From Cohnella sp. SGD-V74 (GTDB lineage: Bacteria > Bacillota > Bacilli > Paenibacillales > Paenibacillaceae): a stretch of DNA of 64,000 bases. The stretch lies in contig NZ_PVYW01000006.1 in the NCBI RefSeq assembly GCF_003001675.1, positions 248,001 to 312,000 of the forward strand, written 5' to 3'. The notes beneath the pieces were generated by a model. It saw only the letters and a program-made list of their open reading frames with translations, searched no databases and was not told the DNA's origin. Within the stretch, counting starts at the first letter, position 1, and each line of letters opens with the position of its first letter. This document shows positions 41,014 to 48,415 of this stretch, one piece after another. The position numbers and the translations under genes are program-made.

Positions 41014-43356
41014 CTAAGGCAACACCTTTTTGAGACGGTAGTCTTTAGGCGTCGTGCCGAATTTCTTTTTGAACAGCTTGAAGTAGTAACTCGGATTGGA
41101 ATAACCGACCTGCTCCATAATGTCCATGATGCTGTCGTTTTTCGTTCGCAGAAGCTCCAAGGATTTGTTCAGCCTCACCTCGTTGATATATTCCGCAATC
41201 GAGATGGAAGCCGATTTCTTGAATATACGTCCAATGTACACAGGCGACATCTTCAGCATGGACGCGATGCCTTGCAGACTCAGATTCGTATCCCTGTAAT
41301 CCCTTTCAATAATCGCTTTGATCGTGTCGTGGAGAATCTGGTTTTTGTCCTCGTTCACGTTCGACTGCGCCTCGGATATTTGTTCGAGCAGATCGGCGAA
41401 CATCGATTTGATGTCGTCCATATCCTCTTCCTGCAGCGCCTCTTGCATGAAGGTGTTCAAATCCACGGGAATATACTGCAGCTTGTTGGCATTCATTTCC
41501 TTCAGCGTATTTTTGATAACGACGAATAACACATGGATCGCCTGCACCGTGTTGTCGTAATTGAAGCCGCTCACGAAATCCAGAATTTTGCCGCAATGGG
41601 CAGCGGATTCGGCAAGATGATTCGCCTTAATGCTCTCGACCAGCTTCTTCTCCAAGTCCGGCGGAATTTGCGATTGTTCGTTTTGAAGATTCGACGCCAG
41701 CTGCTTCGGCACGATCACCGACAGCCTGCCGTAATTCAAGCGGTACATCGAATACTGGAGCGTCAGGTTGTAATGTTTGGAGATATCCCGGTAGACGGCG
41801 ATCGGATCGCTGAGCGTCCCGGACAGCGGGATTTTATAATATTGCAGGAACACTTCCTGGACGTTGCGGATAAGCTTGACGGCTGTCTCCTGCGCCTCGA
41901 AGGTTTGATTTCCGATGCCGATCAGCAGCGCCAGCCGGTCATTCCCCATGTCCACGATCTCGCACGGGAAGGTCCCGGACACAATCTCGCGGCTAATATT
42001 GGCGATGGCGAACTTGATCATGCTCTGCTCGGTGTAGCTGGCCATCTCCGCAAACTTCCTGTATTGTCCGATTCGGAGCAATCCGATCAGCAGATGGCCC
42101 GTGAAATCGATAGGGAAGCCGATATCCGCAAGCTCGGTCTTAAGCCTGTCTTCATCGGGAAAAGAATGGCTGTCCGTGACAAGTCTTTTCAAATAATATT
42201 GCCTCACCAAGTCGACCTGCTCGCTCTGTTCCTTCCGCAGGCTGGCGTACTCCTCGGTCATCTGGCGGTAAACGCGGGAGATATAAGCAAATTCGCCGTC
42301 TTCGCCCGGATCGTTCTCCCCGGTCCGGAACGTTTGCGTCTGGCGCACCAAACTTTGCACCGGCTTGTACAGCTTGTAGGATACGAACCAGAACAGCAGG
42401 GCAGCCAGCACCAGAAATACGAGCGTTACGATAATCGAAGTAAGTCTGAGCTGATCTACTTTGCCCAGTATGGCCTCGTAAGGCTGCACCTGCACGATGA
42501 TCCAGTCGTTCACGTCGGCGTTCAGAAAGCTGATCAAATATTGTTTGTCCGAGTCGATGACATAGTTCCTCTGCTTGGCTTGCGTCAGATGCAGATTGGC
42601 GTAGATCATGTTTTTCAGCTTTTCTTTGTCCGGCGAATCGATGCGGAGATCCGAAGCCACGATCGCCTGATCCCGATCCAAAATGACGATATGCCCGTTC
42701 TGGTTCGCATCCACCTGATTAAGCGTCTGGAGGTTGCCGATCAGCCAGTCCGGACTGACATTCAAGATAAGCGCGCTTTCGTTCTCGTTGTACGGACCTA
42801 ACGTATCGTACATAAAGAAAGAGAAAATATCGACTTGACCTTCCGGCGACGAATCGCTGCGAACCGGAATCAACTCCATCTTCCTTACCTTGGCCGCCTC
42901 CGTCGTTACGAACTTCCTCATTCTGTCCAGGAGAACGCCGTCGTTAAAGCGAATGTTCATGTTGCCGCCCGCGTAGTAGGCATTCAGGTTGGCGTTGTAC
43001 AGAACGATGGAATGGACGAACGATGATGAGCCGACGATGCGATCGAGCGTCAACTGGTTGCTGATGATCTCGAACATGTTTTCATTTTGACTCGTGAGTC
43101 TCGGCTGAATGTCCATGTTGTAATAAATCGAGGCAGCCAAATTTTTAATGATTTCATTCATGCTGTTCAAATTATAATGAATTTGCGACATGACCTTCTG
43201 GTTGGCATTCCTGTTCATATCCAGCGCAGTTTTTTCCGCGTTGTAGGACAGCACAAAAGAACTGATCGTCAGCACGAGCAGCATTGCCCCGGTCGTCATC
43301 ATCAGCATCTGCAACAAGTATTTCCTGGAAACGCCGTATTTTCCTTTCTGCTTCAT
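41014..43356 (-). CDS. Membrane-bound AraC-family regulator with cache-type sensor (YesS-like)
   Basis: This 780-residue protein has a membrane segment at about 13-35, an extracellular cache-like sensor domain (about 40-295) and a second segment (about 300-325). A cytoplasmic region and a C-terminal AraC double helix-turn-helix (about 680-780; LSLQGIASMLKMSPVYIGRIFKKS and IMDIMEQVGYSNPSYYFKLFKKKFGTTPKDYR) follow. It is a one-component sensor that reads an extracellular sugar and activates local genes without a separate kinase. Being directly upstream of importer C, it probably controls importers C and possibly B. A GGGGGAGG site lies 11 bases before the ATG. Confidence 0.9.
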   Translation of the reverse strand: MKQKGKYGVSRKYLLQMLMMTTGAMLLVLTISSFVLSYNAEKTALDMNRNANQKVMSQIHYNLNSMNEIIKNLAASIYYNMDIQPRLTSQNENMFEIISNQLTLDRIVGSSSFVHSIVLYNANLNAYYAGGNMNIRFNDGVLLDRMRKFVTTEAAKVRKMELIPVRSDSSPEGQVDIFSFFMYDTLGPYNENESALILNVSPDWLIGNLQTLNQVDANQNGHIVILDRDQAIVASDLRIDSPDKEKLKNMIYANLHLTQAKQRNYVIDSDKQYLISFLNADVNDWIIVQVQPYEAILGKVDQLRLTSIIVTLVFLVLAALLFWFVSYKLYKPVQSLVRQTQTFRTGENDPGEDGEFAYISRVYRQMTEEYASLRKEQSEQVDLVRQYYLKRLVTDSHSFPDEDRLKTELADIGFPIDFTGHLLIGLLRIGQYRKFAEMASYTEQSMIKFAIANISREIVSGTFPCEIVDMGNDRLALLIGIGNQTFEAQETAVKLIRNVQEVFLQYYKIPLSGTLSDPIAVYRDISKHYNLTLQYSMYRLNYGRLSVIVPKQLASNLQNEQSQIPPDLEKKLVESIKANHLAESAAHCGKILDFVSGFNYDNTVQAIHVLFVVIKNTLKEMNANKLQYIPVDLNTFMQEALQEEDMDDIKSMFADLLEQISEAQSNVNEDKNQILHDTIKAIIERDYRDTNLSLQGIASMLKMSPVYIGRIFKKSASISIAEYINEVRLNKSLELLRTKNDSIMDIMEQVGYSNPSYYFKLFKKKFGTTPKDYRLKKVLP

Positions 43357-43482
43357 GAAAACCCGGCCTCCCCCCTGTTGTCATGTTAAGCAGCAGCAGC
43401 TACAGCCCCCTCCCTCGGCGGGCGGTGTGGTCCCGACACCCTCATTATAGGTACTGTCCCGCCATTTATATAGATACACTTT

Positions 43483-44778
43483 TTATACTTTTGTCTTCTT
43501 TTTTATACCGATAATCAATACATCCGTGTTGAATGGACACTTTCTAAGAAGAGTGTGCTCTTCCACCGCCAACACCGTCGGTTGAAGCACATTTCTGCTG
43601 GTAAGATCAATCATGATGAAATGATATTCTCCCGAATTGACCTTCAATTTGACATCCTGGCTATAAGGCACATAAATCGCGATAAGCGCGCGATCCGCAT
43701 CCGCAGCCATTCGAATATCTTCATATTCGGAGAGGAGAAGCTCATTTGCAGGGTTGAGTTCCGCCAATCGATGGGAAGTATAAAGCCATTGCGAATAGGA
43801 GGCGTCCCAGGCTCCCGGCATGCGGAGCGCATACCGCCAATCAAACGGCATCTTCGACCAGCTCTCGCTCGTGAAGTCTGCACCTTCTTTGTGCCACCCC
43901 CACACACCGTGAGCGCCATAAGCGAATCCCGCTTTGGCCCCGCTCAACACGCTCTGCCAGAAAGCCTTGCGGATGTCGAACGCTTCAAAGCGGCCATAGC
44001 GGTTGCCGTGTCCATGACCCTCATAGGGTGGCTCCGAGTTGATAATCGGCCGCTTGATCGGCTTGTTCAAAAATTGCTCCGCAAGCAAGTAATTGTCCTG
44101 TTGGCTCTCCAATACATGTCCCGCCTGATAGACATAGAGATCAAGATGCTCGGATTCGATAATCCGCTGCGGCAATTCATGAAAATGACCGATCACATGC
44201 ATTGCGGCAAGCGCATGCGGAGAGAGCGCTTTCAAGGCAGTTAGAGAAATCATGAAATACTCCACGATCTCTTCATTTTCAAATTTGGTATCCCCGCTGA
44301 CAAAATAGATGGGGTGATAGGAGGCAAAGCGGCGGACCACATACTCGGTATAAGGCCGAACAGCATCCATCGGCATGGAATACTCGGGCACTTGGGAGTT
44401 TGCCCACGTCCCCGGAACATAGTTGTTCCAGAGGATGACAAGTACAGGAACGAAACCCATTTGACAAGCCATGGCCACCATCTGCTCCGCTTGATCGAAG
44501 AATGCGTCATTTATACGATGGAAATCCCAGTGCCCCTTTTCATCCGGATGAAAAGGGGACAAACCTGTATATGTACCGCTGGCATCATGCAGCACAGGGA
44601 GTATGCTGATTTGGAGCGCATTGAAGTTCTGCAGCCGCCGATATTCCAAATATTCCTTCCATTCCTCCACCACAGCGTTGGAAAACACGCTCCAGACGGT
44701 ATCCGCAAAATAGAAGAACGGCTTGCCGTCCCGGGTAAGACCGTCGTTGGTTTCGTTTAATTGTACGGGAGATACCAT
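43483..44778 (-). CDS. GH140/apiosidase-like (DUF4038) glycoside hydrolase
   Basis: This 431-residue protein has the DUF4038 opening (LTRDGKPFFYFADTVWSVF, WKEYLEYRRLQNFNALQISILP), the barrel block PIYFVSGDTKFENEEIVEYF with a likely acid Asp/Glu, and PIINSEPPYEGHGHGNR with the second acidic residue. Then come GAHGVWGW and a C-terminal beta domain. GH140 enzymes cleave apiose from rhamnogalacturonan II; the exact substrate here is inferred only. No signal peptide is seen, so the enzyme may act on imported oligosaccharide. The ATG at 44778 has GAGGTGA eight bases upstream; the in-frame ATG at 44817 has GGGTGA 12 bases away and is less likely. No clear terminator follows. Confidence 0.82.
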   Translation of the reverse strand: MVSPVQLNETNDGLTRDGKPFFYFADTVWSVFSNAVVEEWKEYLEYRRLQNFNALQISILPVLHDASGTYTGLSPFHPDEKGHWDFHRINDAFFDQAEQMVAMACQMGFVPVLVILWNNYVPGTWANSQVPEYSMPMDAVRPYTEYVVRRFASYHPIYFVSGDTKFENEEIVEYFMISLTALKALSPHALAAMHVIGHFHELPQRIIESEHLDLYVYQAGHVLESQQDNYLLAEQFLNKPIKRPIINSEPPYEGHGHGNRYGRFEAFDIRKAFWQSVLSGAKAGFAYGAHGVWGWHKEGADFTSESWSKMPFDWRYALRMPGAWDASYSQWLYTSHRLAELNPANELLLSEYEDIRMAADADRALIAIYVPYSQDVKLKVNSGEYHFIMIDLTSRNVLQPTVLAVEEHTLLRKCPFNTDVLIIGIKKKTKV

Positions 44779-44924
44779 AAACGACTTCACCTCATCACGA
44801 TTAGATTGGCTCTTCATTTCAATATCGGTTCACCCATATGCATATGTAACTTTGAAATTCAGTATATAGCTAAAAATCTGTCAATCCGTGCATTAAAATA
44901 TATAAGTTATCCTCTTTTCTATAG

Positions 44925-44988
44925 AAAAGCCGAGCGGAAATCAGGAGGGGATACCTGGGTTTCGCTCGGCTTGCAGTCAAACTTTATA
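44925..44988. repeat. Terminator-like repeat R1, left of the toxin-antitoxin pair
   Basis: The segment carries AAGCCGAGCG and CGCTCGGCTT arms around ATCAGG/CCTG and continues with TCAAACTTTA. It is about 88 percent identical to R2 at 45701, in the same orientation. The rest of 44779-45102 holds only the antitoxin promoter and the glycosidase leader. Confidence 0.75.
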
Positions 44989-45038
44989 AGCTTTGGGGCC
45001 CCAGTTCGATGTGTCCAACTGAATATGCTTCCCTGCTA

Positions 45039-45068
45039 CTGACTGAATTTTTGAATTGGTGTTATAAT
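45039..45068 (+). promoter_or_regulatory. Promoter of the toxin-antitoxin pair
   Basis: A perfect -10 TATAAT (45063-45068) has CTGACT (45039-45044) 18 bases upstream as a -35 candidate. It lies 35 bases before the TTG start at 45103. Confidence 0.6.
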
Positions 45069-45102
45069 GTTATTAGGATATTCCTTAAAGGGGTTGAATG
45101 CT

Positions 45103-45336
45103 TTGGCTGTTTCCAAAAGTGATCTTAATCAATTAATTCAACAGTTGTCTGAAGACGACCTTCCAATAGCTGCTGATTTCCTAAAGAGCTTGGTTAATAA
45201 ATCCGATCGGCATATTCCATGGGACGATGAACCAACAACTGAAGATGATCTCAAAGCTATTAAAGAAGCTAAAGAATCGTTTGCCCGTGGCGAAGGTATT
45301 AAACTAAAGGATGTTTTAAATGATCTACTCAATTGA
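45103..45336 (+). CDS. Antitoxin of a type II toxin-antitoxin pair
   Basis: This 77-residue acidic protein starts LAVSKSDLNQLIQQLSEDDLPIAADFLKSL and ends in the helical tail RGEGIKLKDVLNDLLN, as in small antitoxins beside RelE-type toxins. A TTG at 45103 with AAGGGG eight bases upstream is chosen. An in-frame ATG at 45067 overlaps the -10 box TATAAT and so cannot be translated from that promoter. The gene overlaps the toxin gene by 17 bases. It would neutralise the toxin and probably autoregulate. The AT-rich composition differs sharply from neighbours, a sign of transfer. Confidence 0.82.
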   Translation: MAVSKSDLNQLIQQLSEDDLPIAADFLKSLVNKSDRHIPWDDEPTTEDDLKAIKEAKESFARGEGIKLKDVLNDLLN

Positions 45337-45586
45337 AATTGATAAGGATGCCTTAAAATATCTTCAGAAGTTAGAACGACCTTTACGGATTAGAATTACA
45401 AATGCCTTGCAAGTTCTTCTAGAAAATCCCTTCCATTCGGAACTTGATATCAAAAGATTAAAAGGAACAGAAAGTGAATTCAGATTGAGGGTTGGCTCTC
45501 ATAGAGTCATTTATTCTGTTGAAAATCAAAAACTGATGATATATGTAATCAAGATTGGCTCGCGCGGTGATGTCTACAAACACTAG
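45320..45586 (+). CDS. RelE/ParE-family toxin
   Basis: This 88-residue basic protein reads as RelE: MIYSIEIDKDALKYLQKLERPLRIRITNAL, then DIKRLKGTESEFRLRVGSHRVIYSVENQKLMIYVIKIGSRGDVYKH. The L-K-G...R-x-R-x-G-x-H-R-x-x-Y pattern carries the basic catalytic surface used by RelE toxins to cut mRNA on the ribosome. AAAGGATG lies a few bases before the ATG. It is translated with the upstream antitoxin, and a terminator follows directly. Confidence 0.92.
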   Translation: MIYSIEIDKDALKYLQKLERPLRIRITNALQVLLENPFHSELDIKRLKGTESEFRLRVGSHRVIYSVENQKLMIYVIKIGSRGDVYKH

Positions 45587-45616
45587 TTCAATTCTTAACA
45601 GAATTGGACTTTTTTA
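45585..45616 (+). terminator. Terminator of the toxin-antitoxin pair
   Basis: AGTTCAATTCT pairs with AGAATTGGACT (one G-U) and runs into six T residues. Confidence 0.88.
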
Positions 45617-45700
45617 TTTGTACTGTATACCACGTTCATGCTAATCCATCCAGTCACGCTTGACGACAGGGTTGGATATAATCAGAGGAAATAATGGAGG

Positions 45701-45762
45701 AAAAGCCGCGCGAAAATCAGGAGTGGATACCTGAAAATCGCTCGGCTTGCGTCAAACTTTAA
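45701..45762 (-). terminator. Terminator-like repeat R2 after glmS
   Basis: The segment forms a hairpin from AAGCCGCGCG and CGCTCGGCTT with inner ATCAGG/CCTGA; on the minus strand TTTTCC follows, so it should end glmS transcription. It is a near copy of R1 at 44925, on the other side of the toxin-antitoxin pair. Confidence 0.75.
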
Positions 45763-45785
45763 TTGCGGAGTGGCCCATTAACCAC

Positions 45786-47618
45786 TCACTCCACCGTAAC
45801 ACTCTTAGCCAAATTCCGCGGCTTATCTACGTCGTGCCCCAACGCGAGGGATGCGTAGTAGGACAGAAGCTGCAGCGGAATGACCGATAGGGCCGGAGTC
45901 AGCAAAGGCAGCGTGCGCGGGATCGCGAACTGGCGATCGACCGACTTGGCGACTTCCTGCTCCTGGCCTTCGTTGACGATGCCGAGGACGTGGGCGCCGC
46001 GCGCTTTCGTTTCTTTAATGTTGCTAAGCATTTTTTCGTACAGGTCCTCCTGCGTGAGAAGCGCGATGACCGGAGTGCCTTCCTCGATCAACGCCAGCGT
46101 GCCATGCTTGAGCTCTCCCGCCGCGTAGGCTTCGGAATGGATGTACGAAATTTCCTTCAGCTTCAGCGAGCCTTCCATCGCCACCGCGTAGTCGACGCCG
46201 CGTCCGATGAAGAACAGGCTGCTGTGATGCGAGATCGATTCCGCCACTTCCTTGATCACTTCGGCCTGAGCAAGAAGTTTCTCGACCTGCTCCGGCAGAG
46301 ACTGCATTGCGGCAAGCACCTGGGCGACAGCGGCCTCATCCCGCGTGCCGACTGTCTGGGCCCAGTATAGTCCGAACAGGAAGAAAGCGATCAACTGAGA
46401 CGAGTACGCTTTGGTGGAAGCGACGGCGATCTCCGGTCCTGCGAGCGTAATGATCACGTCATCGGCTTCGCGGGCGACCGAGCTGCCCACGACGTTCGTA
46501 ATTGCCAGCACCCGAGCCCCGCAGCGCTGAGCTTCACGAAGCGCGGCCAGCGTATCGGCCGTCTCGCCGGATTGGCTGACGACGATGACGAGCGTGTCGG
46601 GCGTAATGATCGGCGAACGATAGCGATACTCCGAAGCGACGTCCGTCTCGACTGGCACGCGCACGAGCGATTCGATGACGTTTTTGCCGACGAGTCCGGC
46701 ATGAAGCGCTGTACCGCAAGCGACGATATGCACGCGGTTGATGCCCTTCAACTGCTCGGCCGTCATTTTCAACTCGGACAGCTCCACGGAACGACCGTCG
46801 TCGCTGATCCGGCCCAGCATCGTGTCGCGGTAGGCTTTCGGCTGCTCATGAATTTCCTTCAGCATGAAGTGGTCGAAGCCGGCTTTCTCCGCCGTCATCA
46901 GGTCCCAATCCACGTGGAAGATTTCCTTCGAGATGAAGTTCCCCTCGATCGTCAGCAATTCCACCGCATCGCGGGTCAGCACGGCCATCTCGCCGTCGTT
47001 CAGAATGTAGATGTCGCGCGTATGCTCGAGAATCGCCGGAATGTCCGACGCGATATACTTCTCCCCGTCGCCGACTCCGATGATGAGCGGACTGGCGTAA
47101 CGCACCGCGACCAGCCGATCCGGTTCGTACTCGGTCAGCACGCCGAGCGCGAATGCGCCTCTCATTTTCTTGACCGCGCGCTGAACGGCCTTCACGATAT
47201 CCCCGTCGTACTCGACGGAGATCAGGTGCGAGATGACCTCCGTGTCCGTCTCCGACAGAAAACGATGTCCCGCCTGCACAAGCTCTTCTTTAAGTTCCAA
47301 GTAGTTTTCAATAATGCCGTTATGAACGACGGAAAATTTCAACGAATTATCCGTATGCGGATGGGAGTTGACGTCCGACGGTTTGCCATGAGTCGCCCAG
47401 CGCGTATGCCCGATGCCAACCGTTCCACGCAGTGGATCTCCACTCAGTCGGCTCTCCAAGTTAGCCAAGCGGCCTACCGTCTTCGTCACTTCCAAGCCTT
47501 GCTCCGTCTGCACGGCGATGCCGGCGGAGTCGTATCCCCGGTACTCCAGCTTCTTAAGCCCTTCGATCAAAATGGGCTGCGACTCTCTATATCCAATATA
47601 TCCAACGATTCCGCACAT
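45786..47618 (-). CDS. glmS: Glutamine-fructose-6-phosphate aminotransferase (isomerising)
   Basis: This 610-residue cytosolic enzyme makes glucosamine-6-phosphate, the first step of UDP-GlcNAc synthesis for peptidoglycan. Cys 2 after removal of Met is the glutaminase nucleophile (MCGIVGYIG). The N-terminal amidotransferase domain spans about 1-220, with two SIS sugar-isomerase domains after it (STKAYSSQL; RGVDYAVAMEGSLKLKEISYIHSEAYAAGELKHG) and the conserved end AKSVTVE. Length is normal. GGAGG lies 11 bases before the ATG. Expression should be controlled by the glmS ribozyme about 400-610 bases upstream. Confidence 0.97.
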   Translation of the reverse strand: MCGIVGYIGYRESQPILIEGLKKLEYRGYDSAGIAVQTEQGLEVTKTVGRLANLESRLSGDPLRGTVGIGHTRWATHGKPSDVNSHPHTDNSLKFSVVHNGIIENYLELKEELVQAGHRFLSETDTEVISHLISVEYDGDIVKAVQRAVKKMRGAFALGVLTEYEPDRLVAVRYASPLIIGVGDGEKYIASDIPAILEHTRDIYILNDGEMAVLTRDAVELLTIEGNFISKEIFHVDWDLMTAEKAGFDHFMLKEIHEQPKAYRDTMLGRISDDGRSVELSELKMTAEQLKGINRVHIVACGTALHAGLVGKNVIESLVRVPVETDVASEYRYRSPIITPDTLVIVVSQSGETADTLAALREAQRCGARVLAITNVVGSSVAREADDVIITLAGPEIAVASTKAYSSQLIAFFLFGLYWAQTVGTRDEAAVAQVLAAMQSLPEQVEKLLAQAEVIKEVAESISHHSSLFFIGRGVDYAVAMEGSLKLKEISYIHSEAYAAGELKHGTLALIEEGTPVIALLTQEDLYEKMLSNIKETKARGAHVLGIVNEGQEQEVAKSVDRQFAIPRTLPLLTPALSVIPLQLLSYYASLALGHDVDKPRNLAKSVTVE

Positions 47619-47702
47619 AATTATATAAGCCTCCGTTTATAGGGTTCTCGACACTGTCCGAGTTCCCGCAACCGGGCCGAATGAGCAGCACATGCCGTAT
47701 TC

Positions 47703-47800
47703 CAAGCAAAAACGCCTTTGGCGTCCTCCAGACGCAAAATCGAGTTTTTGTCGAAGGTGTTTCAGAAAAGTATAGCGAATTTAATACTTCCTGAAATCAC
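47703..47800. repeat. Interspersed structured repeat, unit 1 (glmS leader)
   Basis: The 98-bp unit has CAAGCAAAAACGCC, GGCGTCCTCCAGACGC, AGTTTTTGTCG and a terminal hairpin with TTTCAG...CTGAAA around AAGTATAGCGAATTTAATAC. It is about as long as, and very similar to, the unit at 59193. It lies inside the glmS leader, between ribozyme and start codon. Confidence 0.75.
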
Positions 47801-47863
47801 CAAGCAAAAACGCCTTTAGCGTCTCCGATTCAGAGAATCGCGTTTTTGTCGGAGACGATTCTG
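47801..47863. repeat. Interspersed structured repeat, unit 2 (partial, glmS leader)
   Basis: Directly abutting unit 1, it repeats CAAGCAAAAACGCCTTTAGCG and then forms a perfect CGTCTCCGA/TCGGAGACG stem around ATCGCGTTTTTG. The terminal hairpin of unit 1 is missing. Confidence 0.7.
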
Positions 47864-47984
47864 GTAAGGAGAGCGGACTCTCATCCACAACAATCGTAAA
47901 TAAAGGGGCCCTCTCTCCCCCGTCTTCCCACGTCATGCCCCTCAAAGCGACCGGTTACAGGCCGCCGGGCAGGTCTGGTTCGTT

Positions 47985-48235
47985 CCGCGATCGTGGTACT
48001 ATCAACATCGTGCCGGAATTTTGTTCGCCCGGTTGCCCTGAGCGTTTTGAGTTCCGGCTGTCGGCTCCGATGGTGAGCCGGGAGGTCCCCGCCGAACGTT
48101 TCGAACACCTCCACCTCGTCAACTTGCGTCCGCATGGCTCTCCGCCGAAGTTTGCCGCTCGGATCAGCTTTCCCGTCCCTGATCTTTGCCCTTCCGCGTC
48201 TCCCCATCTTTCAACAAGTTCTGGCGCTTTTGTTG
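47985..48235 (-). ncRNA. glmS ribozyme (glucosamine-6-phosphate-responsive self-cleaving RNA)
   Basis: Read on the minus strand, the core begins AAAGCGCCAGAACTTG; the cleavage site would be between A (48228) and G (48227) of A-GCGCC. It continues with CAAGTTGACGAGGTGGAG, which pairs with AGAACTTG, then GGCGGGGACCTCCCGGCTC...GAGCCGACAGCC, all as in the known Bacillus glmS ribozyme. A GCCGGAA/TTCCGGC helix closes the 3' part. Glucosamine-6-phosphate would trigger cleavage and decay of the glmS message. The 3' boundary is approximate. Confidence 0.9.
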
Positions 48236-48281
48236 CCGATTCCCCTCTACCCTGCCCTTCCATTCCAGAATCTATTCCTAT

Positions 48282-48310
48282 ATCTTATTCGTTTTACAGG
48301 GATGATGCAA
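48282..48310 (-). promoter_or_regulatory. Candidate glmS promoter
   Basis: On the minus strand TTGCAT (48305-48310) and TAAGAT (48282-48287) are 17 bases apart. Transcription would start near 48275, about 47 bases before the ribozyme cleavage site. Confidence 0.45.
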
Positions 48311-48360
48311 CTTGGGTGCAATTATTTCCTTGGAAATGACGTTTTTCTACATTTTCCCTA

Positions 48361-48396
48361 GCAATGGACCGGCATCCAGGAATACCGGTCCATTGC
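48361..48396. terminator. Hairpin between the GH43 gene and the glmS leader
   Basis: GCAATGGACCGG pairs perfectly with CCGGTCCATTGC around a 12-base loop. TTTT follows on the plus strand but not on the minus strand, so it may work as a terminator for the GH43 gene only partly. Confidence 0.65.
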
Positions 48397-48415
48397 CTTT
48401 TCATCTATCTGCGCT

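Noticed and set aside
43425-43441. GGTGT/ACACC hairpin upstream of the AraC gene
   Set aside because: A five-base stem with no T-tract is not enough to call a terminator or operator.
44866-44882. Perfect TTGACA on the minus strand upstream of the GH140-like gene
   Set aside because: The only good -10 (TATACT) is 12 bases away, too close for a normal promoter.
47619-47702. glmS ribozyme expected directly before glmS
   Set aside because: No AGCGCC or GAGGTGGAG core is present here; the real core is farther upstream at 47985-48235.
47881-48263. Open frames of about 100 codons in the glmS leader
   Set aside because: They overlap the ribozyme core and show no coding signal.
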